From positions 1 to 64,000 of the forward strand of contig JAIKYU010000099.1 in assembly GCA_024682835.1 (NCBI GenBank): a stretch of 64,000 nucleotides of DNA, written 5' to 3'. Shown here piece by piece: positions 1 through 7,126 of this stretch. The notes beneath the pieces were generated by a model. That model ran no database searches and was not told where the DNA came from. It saw only the letters and a program-made list of their open reading frames with translations. Both the position numbers and the translations under genes were made by a program. Positions within the stretch are counted from its first letter, which is position 1. The number at the start of each line of letters is the position of its first letter. Origin of the DNA: Lachnospiraceae bacterium (GTDB lineage: Bacteria; Bacillota; Clostridia; Lachnospirales; Lachnospiraceae).

Positions 1-220
1 TAACAAGCGCCGATTCGCGCAATGGCGCTCACGTCGCTTTGGTCTCATCTCCGCAGCTTACAAGGACTCCCGGCTGGAGGTTCTGGCTTTTTCGCCTGTT
101 CACTCTATATAAAGAGGAAACGTATACATGCCCGGGAGGTCCTGTGCAGACGAACGAGCAATCCGAGCGGGATAGCGGCGAGTGAGTCTGCACAGGGCGA
201 CCGGGCTTCTTTCAAAAAAT
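1..220. other. Leading intergenic stretch with no recognisable gene
   Basis: No convincing coding region or RNA gene is visible here. A 74-codon open frame exists but lacks a ribosome binding site and protein-like composition. The right half holds an interrupted inverted repeat (separate entry), and the SOS operators of the next gene begin immediately after. The first 120 bases could be the tail of something that starts outside the window; I could not match them to a known RNA. Confidence 0.5.
130..206. repeat. Interrupted inverted repeat upstream of the SOS promoter
   Basis: CCTGTGCAGAC at 141-151 is repeated inverted as GTCTGCACAGG at 186-196. An outer GCCCGG (130-135) pairs with CCGGGC (201-206). 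Together they form a two-part stem around a 34-nt loop. The loop contains AACGAGCAATCCG (153-165), a block that recurs with one extra base in the intergenic repeats near 33.7 kb and 47.4 kb. It has no T-tract, so it does not look like a terminator. Confidence 0.55.
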
Positions 221-294
221 CGAACATATTTTCGATTTTTACTTGACAACCGAATATATGTTCGATATTATGAATAAGAACAGAACAAATGTTC
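221..294 (+). promoter_or_regulatory. SOS promoter with three LexA boxes
   Basis: A strong sigma-A type promoter is visible: TTGACA at 243-248, a 17-bp spacer and TATTAT at 266-271. Three LexA-like operators flank or overlap it: CGAACATATTTTCG (221-234), CGAATATATGTTCG (251-264, inside the spacer) and GAACAAATGTTC (283-294, just downstream of the -10). They match the Bacillus/Clostridia consensus CGAAC-N4-GTTCG with one or two changes each. Their placement implies tight repression of the downstream YneA-like gene and induction by DNA damage. Confidence 0.88.
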
Positions 295-354
295 TGGTGC
301 AACGATCGCTAGTTGAACGGATCAGATTAGAAAGAACCTGCGGAGGAAAAGCAA

Positions 355-792
355 ATGGACACACTGGCTGAGGTAGCTGAAGTATCGGTCAACATGGGAC
401 AGGAGATCGGCATGATCTGCTTTGAGGATCGGATCCTGAAAAACAGACTCCGCAGAAACAGAGAGTTGAAAAGACGCCTGACCAACGGCATTGCCGCACT
501 CTCCGCCATGCTCTTTATCCTTCTGTTCGGCTTAAGCAGCGCCATGACAAGCGCTAAAGAAGCAGGCGTCCCGACAGGTGTGAAGTATTACCGCTGCATC
601 ACCGTCCTCCCCAGGGACACTGTGGAAAATGCCGCATCGAACTATCTCACGGCCGATGAAAGACAGGGCATCGAGGATCGGGAAGCCTACGCGGCTGAGA
701 TCCGCGCCATCAATCACCTTTCACCCGATGAGCAGCCCCTCGCCGGGACAAAGCTGATCATCCCCTACTACGCGGAAGAAGCCTCAAATTGA
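355..792 (+). CDS. YneA-like SOS-induced cell division inhibitor
   Basis: The 145-residue protein has a charged N-terminus, one transmembrane segment (about residues 44-65) and a C-terminal LysM-like domain (about 78-140, ending in GTKLIIPYY). That is the architecture of Bacillus YneA, which delays septation while DNA is damaged. Bacillus yneA lies next to lexA, and here lexA lies 0.5 kb downstream. The start has GGAGG at 342-346, 8 nt before the ATG. The N-terminal cytoplasmic part (about 43 residues) is longer than in Bacillus YneA. Regulation by LexA is strongly supported by the three operators upstream. The functional call rests on architecture and context; sequence similarity to characterised YneA is likely low. 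Confidence 0.75.
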   Translation: MDTLAEVAEVSVNMGQEIGMICFEDRILKNRLRRNRELKRRLTNGIAALSAMLFILLFGLSSAMTSAKEAGVPTGVKYYRCITVLPRDTVENAASNYLTADERQGIEDREAYAAEIRAINHLSPDEQPLAGTKLIIPYYAEEASN

Positions 793-794
793 TC

Positions 795-1166
795 TCAGAG
801 CGCAAAATCGCCGGCAATTTCGCCGTTGATGACGTAATAGACCCGGTTTTCCTCCGGTTTGATGTAGAGATCCAGCGACAGCATCTCCGAGGCCTTGCGC
901 TTGTGCTCCTCTTTCCAGATGCGACGCGCATTCTCGACGACGGAGCGGTAATTCACACTCCTGTCCCCATATTGCAGCACAATATTGGTCGGCTTGCGGT
1001 TTTTCGCCGCTGCTTTTTTCTCCGCATGAACCCGCTTTGCTTTAGCTTTCTTCTCTGCGGTTTCCTTCTTCTGGGCTGCCTTCTTCGCCCGCACCACCGC
1101 ACGGTTTACAGAGGGACGGACCTCAGAGGCACCGGTTCCGTAATCGTTTGTCTTTTTCTGATTCAT
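795..1166 (-). CDS. DUF6465 family protein
   Basis: This is a 123-residue protein. Its N-terminal half (about 20-58) is a lysine/alanine-rich, probably disordered or helical stretch. The C-terminal half (about 58-123, with NIVLQYGDRSVNY and ending EIAGDFAL) looks like the DUF6465 domain found in Lachnospiraceae. Its function is unknown; the basic tail suggests nucleic-acid or ribosome association, but that is a guess. The ATG at 1166 has a good site (GGAGGT, 1173-1178 on the complement). The gene converges on the YneA-like gene with 2 nt between stops and diverges from lexA, so it shares the 1167-1343 control region. Confidence 0.65.
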   Translation of the reverse strand: MNQKKTNDYGTGASEVRPSVNRAVVRAKKAAQKKETAEKKAKAKRVHAEKKAAAKNRKPTNIVLQYGDRSVNYRSVVENARRIWKEEHKRKASEMLSLDLYIKPEENRVYYVINGEIAGDFAL

Positions 1167-1251
1167 AGCATTACCTCCCTGCGTATTTCCTATTTATTGT
1201 ACAGGGAAATCACCGCTTTGCCAACAGATTTTTCAACTGTGAATAATAGCC

Positions 1252-1296
1252 TTGACTCGAACATATATTCAGAACATATATTCAGAAAATATGTTT
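1252..1296 (+). promoter_or_regulatory. lexA promoter with tandem LexA boxes
   Basis: TTGACT at 1252-1257 followed 17 bp later by CATATA (or 19 bp later by TATATT, 1277-1282) can act as -35/-10. LexA-like half-palindromes are packed over it: CGAACATATATTC (1258-1270), GAACATATATTC (1272-1283) and GAAAATATGTTTG (1285-1297). This is the expected layout for lexA autorepression. The same operators lie upstream of the divergent DUF6465 gene, so they could influence that gene too. Confidence 0.78.
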
Positions 1297-1343
1297 GCTT
1301 TTTGGAGGAAATCATGGTAATATTGGTAGACAGGAGGCACAGG

Positions 1344-1958
1344 ATGTCAAACGGCAGGATTACAAAAAAACAACAAGAGATCCTCGAATATATCAAGGAG
1401 GTCGTTTTAAAGCGCGGCTACCCGCCCGCTGTCCGGGATATCTGTGATGCGGTTCACTTAAAATCCACCTCCAGTGTGCATTCGCATCTTGAGACCCTTG
1501 AAAAGAACGGCTATATCCGCCGCGACCCGACCAAGCCCCGCGCCATCGAGATCTGCGATGAGAGCTTTCAGATGGTGCGCACCGAGATCGTGAGCATCCC
1601 CGTTATCGGCCAGGTGGCGGCCGGACAGCCAATTCTGGCCGAGCAGAATATCGACAGCTACATCCCGCTCCCGACCTCCTTCGTGCCGCGGGGTGAATCC
1701 TTTATTCTCAATGTCAGAGGGGAATCGATGATCAATGCAGGGATCTTTGATGGCGACAAGGTGCTCGTTCATGCCTGCAACACCGCCAACAACGGAGACC
1801 AGGTGGTGGCGCTGATCGACGATTCCGCCACCGTCAAGACCTTCTACAAGGAGAAATCCCACATCCGCCTGCAGCCGGAGAATGACAACATGGAGCCCAT
1901 CATCGTGGACAACTGCACCATTCTCGGCAAGGTGTTCGGTGTGCTTCGCCTCTATTGA
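1344..1958 (+). CDS. lexA: LexA repressor
   Basis: The 204-residue transcriptional repressor of the SOS regulon has an N-terminal winged helix (about 1-70, with TKKQQEILEYI) and a C-terminal S24 peptidase domain. The self-cleavage Ala93-Gly94 bond (VAAGQP) and the catalytic dyad Ser128 (RGESM) and Lys165 (ATVKTFY) are all visible, so RecA-stimulated autocleavage should work. I chose the ATG at 1344 because AGGAGG (1332-1337) sits 6 nt upstream and the length matches the family. An in-frame ATG at 1314 with its own GGAGG (1304-1308) would add ten residues and cannot be excluded. The gene converges tightly with rluD (1-nt gap). Confidence 0.97.
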   Translation: MSNGRITKKQQEILEYIKEVVLKRGYPPAVRDICDAVHLKSTSSVHSHLETLEKNGYIRRDPTKPRAIEICDESFQMVRTEIVSIPVIGQVAAGQPILAEQNIDSYIPLPTSFVPRGESFILNVRGESMINAGIFDGDKVLVHACNTANNGDQVVALIDDSATVKTFYKEKSHIRLQPENDNMEPIIVDNCTILGKVFGVLRLY

Positions 1959-1959
1959 T

Positions 1960-2916
1960 TCATGTCAGTGTCTTTAACAGCTGTTCAAAGTATTCCGGAA
2001 GCGGCGCCTCGGTCGAGATCCATTCGCCGCTTCTCGGATGTATGAAGTTCAGTGTCCCGGCATGGAGGCACTGCCCGTCCGTGTGAAATCCCTTTTTCAG
2101 TCCGCCGTAGACCTCATCCCCCAGCACGGGATGCCCGACGGACGCTGTGTGGACGCGAATCTGGTGGGTTCGGCCGGTCTCCAGTCGGCAGGCGACGTGG
2201 CTGATTCCATCCTTGGGATAGTATTTCAAAAGCTTCAGATGGGTTCTTGCTTCTTTTCCGCTTCCCGCAGGGACGACCGCCATTTTCTTCCGGTCGGACG
2301 GGCTTCTTCCGATGGGTTTGTCAATGACCATCTCCTCTTCAGAAAGCCTCCCGATCAGGAGTGCCTGATAGATGCGCACCAGGCTGTGTGACGAGAGCTG
2401 TGCGGCGATACCGCGGTGTGCCATGTCGTTCTTGCAGATGATTAGCGATCCGGTGGTGTCTCTATCGATGCGATGCACGATTCCGGGTCTCAGCACGCCT
2501 CCGACCCCCGAGAGCGAGTCCCCGCAGTGATAAAGAACCGCGTTGACCAGTGTCCCGGACAGATGCCCCGGTGCGGGATGCACCACCATATGCTTGGGCT
2601 TGTTGACCACAAGCAGGTCGTCATCCTCATAGAGAATGTCTAAGGGGATATTTTCCGGCTCCACATCAAGCGGCGTATCCGGCGGGATCGTGAGCGTGAT
2701 CCGATCCTCCTCCTTCATGATCAGGCTGGCCTTGCATTTACGATAAACAGGCGTATCTAAGCCAGTCTGATCTCCGGAGAGGACCTGCACCTGCCCCTCA
2801 TCGATCAGCTTTTTGATAAACGTCCGCGACCTTTCCGGAAAGAACGCCGTAAGAAGCACATCCAGGCGCTCTCCCGCCCCTTCTTCGCTGACGGTCAGGT
2901 GAAAGGCTTCAGACAT
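1960..2916 (-). CDS. rluD: RluA/RluD-family 23S rRNA pseudouridine synthase
   Basis: This 318-residue enzyme isomerises uridine to pseudouridine in 23S rRNA. It has an N-terminal S4-like RNA-binding domain (about 12-90) and a catalytic domain with the HRIDRDTTG signature that carries the catalytic Asp, then the RTHQIRVH motif. Its start overlaps the lspA stop by one base (TAATG), so translation is probably coupled. The lspA-rluD pairing is common in Firmicutes. Assignment to RluD rather than another RluA-type enzyme rests on this neighbourhood and on length. Confidence 0.85.
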   Translation of the reverse strand: MSEAFHLTVSEEGAGERLDVLLTAFFPERSRTFIKKLIDEGQVQVLSGDQTGLDTPVYRKCKASLIMKEEDRITLTIPPDTPLDVEPENIPLDILYEDDDLLVVNKPKHMVVHPAPGHLSGTLVNAVLYHCGDSLSGVGGVLRPGIVHRIDRDTTGSLIICKNDMAHRGIAAQLSSHSLVRIYQALLIGRLSEEEMVIDKPIGRSPSDRKKMAVVPAGSGKEARTHLKLLKYYPKDGISHVACRLETGRTHQIRVHTASVGHPVLGDEVYGGLKKGFHTDGQCLHAGTLNFIHPRSGEWISTEAPLPEYFEQLLKTLT

Positions 2917-3455
2917 TATTTCATTTCCCGGAATTTCTTCTGCTGACGGAAGCTTAAGAACGCGAAATCCTGTTCTCTGTAAAAGAAAAGAAACAGAATC
3001 ACCAGAATGAAGGTCGACAGGGTAACATAGATATCCGCGACATTGAAAATCGGAAAGTGTATGATGACAAAGGAAATGAAATCCACCACATAGCTTGCCA
3101 GGAGCCTGTCAATCATGTTGCCGATGGCTCCCGCGGCGAGCATGGCGAGAAGAATATGCATGATATTGTAGCGGTTGTCGTCCGGGAGCATGATGATCAC
3201 GTAGCCGATGATAAAGAGAATCAGAACGGCGATCAGTACAAGAAACACCTTCTGGTCCTGCAGCATGCCGAAGGCGGCACCGTGATTCTCCAGGTAATTG
3301 AGCTCAAGCACTCCGCGGATCAGCGAGATCGCAGGCTGCTCTTTAAGATGATTGATCGCGAGGATCTTTGCCACACGGTCCAGCACGACAAGCAGCACCA
3401 GTACGATCAGATCAACAATCAGAAAGATCTTCTTTTTTTTGCTCAGTTTGATCAT
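2916..3455 (-). CDS. lspA: Signal peptidase II (prolipoprotein signal peptidase)
   Basis: A membrane aspartic protease of 179 residues with four hydrophobic segments. It cleaves the signal peptide of diacylglyceryl-modified prolipoproteins. The conserved boxes NHGAAFG, GNMIDR and FNVADIYV are present; the Asp of GNMIDR and the Asp of NVADI form the catalytic dyad. The start at 3455 was chosen because it overlaps the aroB stop in the ATGA pattern and gives normal family length; the open frame upstream lies inside aroB. A likely client, the lipoprotein carboxypeptidase, lies at 7127-8086. Confidence 0.95.
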   Translation of the reverse strand: MIKLSKKKKIFLIVDLIVLVLLVVLDRVAKILAINHLKEQPAISLIRGVLELNYLENHGAAFGMLQDQKVFLVLIAVLILFIIGYVIIMLPDDNRYNIMHILLAMLAAGAIGNMIDRLLASYVVDFISFVIIHFPIFNVADIYVTLSTFILVILFLFFYREQDFAFLSFRQQKKFREMK

Positions 3456-4525
3456 AACGCATCCACTCCCACGCGGAGATCCTCTACCGGAATATGGGTA
3501 AAGCCGGCCTTCCCGATACCTGAAAGAAGCACGAATTTCACCTGATCTCCGTCTGCTTTTTTGTCTGAACGGATGAGGGAAAGCAACGCATCGGTATCCT
3601 GATCGGTGTGCGCAAAGCGCACCGGAAGACCGAAGGATGTCAGCGCCGAGACAAGCTCCTCCTCCTCCGATCCGGAAAGCTTTCCCGCATGAACGGAAAA
3701 CGCGGCCGCGGCCCGCATGCCAAGGGACACACACTCGCCGTGCAAAAGGGTAAAACCGCTGTATTTTTCGATGGCGTGGCCGATCGTGTGACCGAAATTG
3801 AGGACGGCCCGAAGCCCCTGCTCCTTAGGATCCTCCTCGACCACCTGCCGCTTGATATCACAGCTTTTTTCGATCATTTCTATCAGCGTCCCCACATCCC
3901 GCTTAAGGATCTGCTCCCTGTGCGCAAGGAGCCAGTCGAAATAGGCACGATCCATGATAAAGCCGTGCTTGATCACCTCCGCGAAGCCCGCAAGAAACTG
4001 CCGGTCATCAAGTGTCTTCAATGTGGTGAGGTTCATCCACACAAGCCTGGGGTTTTTGAAGGCGCCCACCATGTTTTTGTAGCCCTCAAAGTCGACGCCG
4101 GTCTTGCCTCCGATACTGGAATCGCACTGTGCCAGAAGCGTGGTGGGAATCTGAACAAAGGAGATACCCCTCAGAAAGGTTGCCGCGGCAAAGCCTGTGA
4201 TGTCGCCGGTTACACCGCCGCCGAGCGCAAGCAGCAGATCATGACGGTCAAAATGCTCGCCGATTAAAAAGCGATAGATCCCGCGCACGGTATCCAGCGT
4301 TTTATGCTCCTCTCCCGCCGGAATGACATGGGAAACCAGTGTGCAGGGAAGTCCTTTAAGGGTGTCCGTTAAAGCGGAAAGATACAGCGGCGCCACGAGG
4401 CTATCGCTGATCACGGCGATTCTTCTTTTTGAAAAACCAAGACCGGATAAAACATCGGCAAGCCCGGAGAAACCGTCCGTAAACTCGATTTCATAACAGG
4501 GCCTGCCGTCCTGAAGAACAAGCAT
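3452..4525 (-). CDS. aroB: 3-dehydroquinate synthase
   Basis: This 357-residue NAD- and metal-dependent enzyme converts DAHP to 3-dehydroquinate in the shikimate pathway. Visible family motifs are the glycine-rich GGGVTGDITGF, the substrate loop SSIGGKTGVDF, and metal-ligand regions GFAEVIKHG, NFGHTIGHA and LLHGECVSLGM. It starts 6 nt after sepF and overlaps lspA by 4 nt, so it is embedded in an envelope/division operon without other shikimate genes nearby. All catalytic regions seem intact. Confidence 0.95.
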   Translation of the reverse strand: MLVLQDGRPCYEIEFTDGFSGLADVLSGLGFSKRRIAVISDSLVAPLYLSALTDTLKGLPCTLVSHVIPAGEEHKTLDTVRGIYRFLIGEHFDRHDLLLALGGGVTGDITGFAAATFLRGISFVQIPTTLLAQCDSSIGGKTGVDFEGYKNMVGAFKNPRLVWMNLTTLKTLDDRQFLAGFAEVIKHGFIMDRAYFDWLLAHREQILKRDVGTLIEMIEKSCDIKRQVVEEDPKEQGLRAVLNFGHTIGHAIEKYSGFTLLHGECVSLGMRAAAAFSVHAGKLSGSEEEELVSALTSFGLPVRFAHTDQDTDALLSLIRSDKKADGDQVKFVLLSGIGKAGFTHIPVEDLRVGVDAL

Positions 4526-4531
4526 ATGGAA

Positions 4532-5074
4532 TCAGTCCAGTCTCTGCGGGCCGCTCTGACTGAACGTGCCGGAGAGAAGATCCTGGAAATCGCCGGAAAT
4601 GTCAACGCTTGCCGGCGTGATGATAAAGATGTAGCGGGAGATCTTCTGCAGATTTCCCGAAATGGCATAGGTAGAACCGGAGGTGAAATCGATGATGCGC
4701 TGGGCGATATCGACGTCCAGTCCTTCCAGATTGAGCACCACCACACGATTGGCCAGAAGTGTCTCCGTGACCTCTCTCGCCTCTTCCACCGAGGTCGGCT
4801 TGATCACGCAGACCTCATTGCTGCTTCCGGACGCACTGACCGTGCGTCTGGCACTTCTGGAAGCCAGCGCGGGCTTGGACGATGCTTTTTTGGGGCGCTC
4901 CGGTTCGGGATAATCCATATCCTCCTTGGCGGAATTTGTGCGCCTGAACGGCTCAATATTGCTGCCGGCCTCGTCGTAATAATCGTCATCAAGGCCATCG
5001 TAGTATTCGTCTTCTTCCCCGTTCATACCGAGTCCCTTGACGATCATATCGATGACACCCTTTTTCTTACTCAT
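4532..5074 (-). CDS. sepF: Cell division protein SepF
   Basis: A 180-residue FtsZ-associated protein that helps tether and bundle Z-ring filaments at the membrane. The N-terminus (MSKKKGVIDMIVKGLG) resembles the membrane-targeting region, followed by an acidic Tyr/Asp-rich linker (about 17-85) and the conserved C-terminal domain (about 88-165) with VVLNLEGLD and DFTSGSTYAISG. I chose the ATG at 5074, which has AAGGAG 10 nt upstream, over an upstream extension. It has its own strong promoter (5117-5145) and leads aroB-lspA-rluD. Confidence 0.94.
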   Translation of the reverse strand: MSKKKGVIDMIVKGLGMNGEEDEYYDGLDDDYYDEAGSNIEPFRRTNSAKEDMDYPEPERPKKASSKPALASRSARRTVSASGSSNEVCVIKPTSVEEAREVTETLLANRVVVLNLEGLDVDIAQRIIDFTSGSTYAISGNLQKISRYIFIITPASVDISGDFQDLLSGTFSQSGPQRLD

Positions 5075-5116
5075 ATCGCTTCTGCTCCTTGTGATGGCGG
5101 GTATAAACAATAAAAT

Positions 5117-5145
5117 ATTATCTGCCACGCGGGCGCTCTTGTCAA
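5117..5145 (-). promoter_or_regulatory. Promoter of the sepF-aroB-lspA-rluD operon
   Basis: On the minus strand TTGACA (complement of 5140-5145) and GATAAT (complement of 5117-5122) are separated by exactly 17 bp. This is near consensus for the main sigma factor and lies about 40 nt upstream of the sepF start. Confidence 0.8.
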
Positions 5146-5148
5146 CCC

Positions 5149-6546
5149 TTATTCATAGATCAACTCGTTTTCATCAACCGTCGAGGTGTCCAGGACGATG
5201 AAATCATAGACATTCAGACCGTATGCGGTGTTGGACTCCACGATGGAATACTCATCATTCTGATACAGGATCCGGATACGTCTGAAATCAGCATACCCCT
5301 TGTTGATGTTGTACACGCCGATCATCGATTCCTGTCTGGAGATCGTGAAGGTCTGATCGGATTCCGGCTTTACGATCCGATCTCCGCTGCGCAAGGCGGA
5401 TTCATCGAGATAGGCATCCGTTTCCGTCCGGTTTTTGACCGGGGTTTCAACAAATTCCGTGGATTCCGATCCGTCCTCCATATAGACCTTGCGCAGGACG
5501 CCCTCCTTCCCGCCGCTGGAGGTCAGATAATCGATCGGAATCAGGAAGAAGTTTTTTTCGACGATGGCGGAATTGGGGATTTTCAGCCCCTTCTTGTCGT
5601 TCAGTATCAGCTCGATGGTGAGAAACCGGTCGGTGCAGAAGGTGGACATCGAATTGTTAAAGGTCAGCAGGACGAAGGCCTCGCCGTCCTCGTCGATGGT
5701 GCTGCTCACACTGGCCCAGGATTCGTCCTGATTTTTCAGAAACCGCACGCGGATATAGGATTCATCCACCAGTTCCTGCGCGCGTTCGGGACTTTCCACG
5801 GGGATGACGACGGTCCAGTCCTCGGAGGTGATGAGCTTGTACACAGGATCGCCGGATGCCACCAGGGCATTGCCGACCAACTGCTTTTTGCTGTAGTTGT
5901 CATGGTCAAACAGGGATGCCTTCACAGAATCCGCGGTCAGCTCCTCGAAACCGTCCGTGGAATAGACGACGATTCCGGTTTCGGCCGCATTGCGGTAGGA
6001 AATGGACTGCAGCGTCTCACCCGCGTTCAGGGAATTGATGTCCTGCAGGATGTTGGTGTTGGAGAGCTTCTGGACGGTGCCGTCCAGCCCGATGGAGAAA
6101 TCATAGACCGACTGGAAATGCTTCGGTTCAAATCCCTCCGAAAAGCCCACAATCTGTGTCCTGAGCTCTCTGAGATTTTCCGCGCTCAGATGGAGGGAAT
6201 CCCCGCCTTCAGCGTTGAGAAACTCCAGCAGTCTGCCGGAGGAGTCAAGTGTGTAAACGAGGTTCCCCACTGCGACACGCCGCCCTTCGGTTGCAAAATA
6301 ATTGACGTAGCCGGCTCCGTCGCTGTTTACGATCTTTTCCTTGCGCAGGGCGATCCCTTCATAGATGTTGTCGGAGGAAAGAGATCCCTCCTTCACCTCA
6401 TAACCCACCACATGCTTGCGGTTCATATAACTGAAAATACTGATCATCAGATAAATCAGGATGACCGCAAAAATGATCATGCCGATATTCAGATGGATGC
6501 CGCGCGGGTAGGAGGTGATTCTCCCCCGCCTGGGATTGTCAGCCAT
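5149..6546 (-). CDS. HlyD-family membrane fusion (adaptor) protein, orphan
   Basis: The 465-residue protein has a short positively charged N-terminus, one transmembrane segment (about 21-40) and a large extracytoplasmic part. Residues about 50-105 (KEGSLSSDNIYEGIALRKE to VGNLVYTLD) resemble the first half of a lipoyl/barrel-sandwich domain of HlyD-type adaptors, with the returning half later. No ABC or RND partner lies next to it. It sits directly upstream of sepF with a small intergenic promoter between. The start has AGGA 8 nt upstream. In Gram-positive cells such adaptors can act with transporters in trans; a role in envelope or division is inferred only from position. Confidence 0.68.
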   Translation of the reverse strand: MADNPRRGRITSYPRGIHLNIGMIIFAVILIYLMISIFSYMNRKHVVGYEVKEGSLSSDNIYEGIALRKEKIVNSDGAGYVNYFATEGRRVAVGNLVYTLDSSGRLLEFLNAEGGDSLHLSAENLRELRTQIVGFSEGFEPKHFQSVYDFSIGLDGTVQKLSNTNILQDINSLNAGETLQSISYRNAAETGIVVYSTDGFEELTADSVKASLFDHDNYSKKQLVGNALVASGDPVYKLITSEDWTVVIPVESPERAQELVDESYIRVRFLKNQDESWASVSSTIDEDGEAFVLLTFNNSMSTFCTDRFLTIELILNDKKGLKIPNSAIVEKNFFLIPIDYLTSSGGKEGVLRKVYMEDGSESTEFVETPVKNRTETDAYLDESALRSGDRIVKPESDQTFTISRQESMIGVYNINKGYADFRRIRILYQNDEYSIVESNTAYGLNVYDFIVLDTSTVDENELIYE

Positions 6547-6590
6547 ACCGATTATCCTATAATAGAGAAATGAGCCCTGACATCATAATA

Positions 6591-6616
6591 AAGCCGCGGA
6601 CCAAAGTCCGCGGCTT
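6591..6616 (-). terminator. Rho-independent terminator after the P-loop gene
   Basis: A perfect 11-bp GC-rich stem (AAGCCGCGGAC / GTCCGCGGCTT) with a 4-nt loop lies 15 nt past the stop of the minus-strand gene at 6632. On the minus strand it is followed by TTTATTAT. It separates that gene from the HlyD-like gene. Confidence 0.85.
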
Positions 6617-6631
6617 ATCAATGAATCAGCA

Positions 6632-7051
6632 TTAAAGTGAGATAATGACATCGTTGCGCAGATGCTCCGGAAGATCCTGTTTATCGGTGGAGACGGACAG
6701 GAACATGTCCACCTTGTATTTATCGGAGAGCTTTTTGAGCTTATCCACCGTCTCGGAGATGTCCTTATCCTCCAGGCAGGCGATTTTCAGGAAACTGTCG
6801 AAGTACATCTGCTGCAGATCGTGATCCTGGGAGATGATGCCGGCCACAAAACCGAGGAACGCTTCCGGCGTCTCGATGTTGAAATCCGGTACGACAATCA
6901 GGCGGATCTTATTGTTCAGCTCATACATGTGCTTGGGACTCTTATCAAGAAAAACCACATTACCGAGAATATTCCTGATTTCTTCGTTGACCTTTTCCAG
7001 AAGACATTTGGTTTTGCCTTTTCCCTTCTCGCCGACGATCAATTGCACCAT
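6632..7051 (-). CDS. Small P-loop protein of unknown function
   Basis: A 139-residue protein that begins with a Walker A motif (GEKGKGKTK, residues 7-15), then a hydrophobic strand NVVFLDKS (about 31-38) and a second hydrophobic strand IRLIVVPDF. Length and lack of further helicase or motor motifs make it a minimal ATPase-like fold. Similar short proteins in Clostridia are sometimes labelled twitching motility or PilT-like, which I would not accept from sequence alone. It is monocistronic: strong promoter at 7091-7119, good GAGGAGG site, terminator at 6591-6616. Confidence 0.6.
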   Translation of the reverse strand: MVQLIVGEKGKGKTKCLLEKVNEEIRNILGNVVFLDKSPKHMYELNNKIRLIVVPDFNIETPEAFLGFVAGIISQDHDLQQMYFDSFLKIACLEDKDISETVDKLKKLSDKYKVDMFLSVSTDKQDLPEHLRNDVIISL

Positions 7052-7090
7052 GTCCGTTCCTCCTCATTGGGTAAGATAATTGATTCATTT

Positions 7091-7119
7091 ATTATAGCCT
7101 AATCCCGATCAAAACACAA
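7091..7119 (-). promoter_or_regulatory. Promoter of the small P-loop gene
   Basis: On the minus strand TTGTGT (complement of 7114-7119), a 17-bp spacer and a perfect TATAAT (complement of 7091-7096) precede the gene by about 40 nt. It lies directly after the stop of the carboxypeptidase gene. Confidence 0.75.
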
Positions 7120-7126
7120 CCGGAAT

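Noticed and set aside
22..246. Open frame of 74 codons at the window start
   Set aside because: No ribosome site, runs through an inverted repeat and into LexA boxes, and the composition is not protein-like.
789..1343. Long N-terminal extension of the lexA frame
   Set aside because: It crosses the divergent DUF6465 gene and the lexA operators; two good ribosome sites occur at 1304 and 1332.
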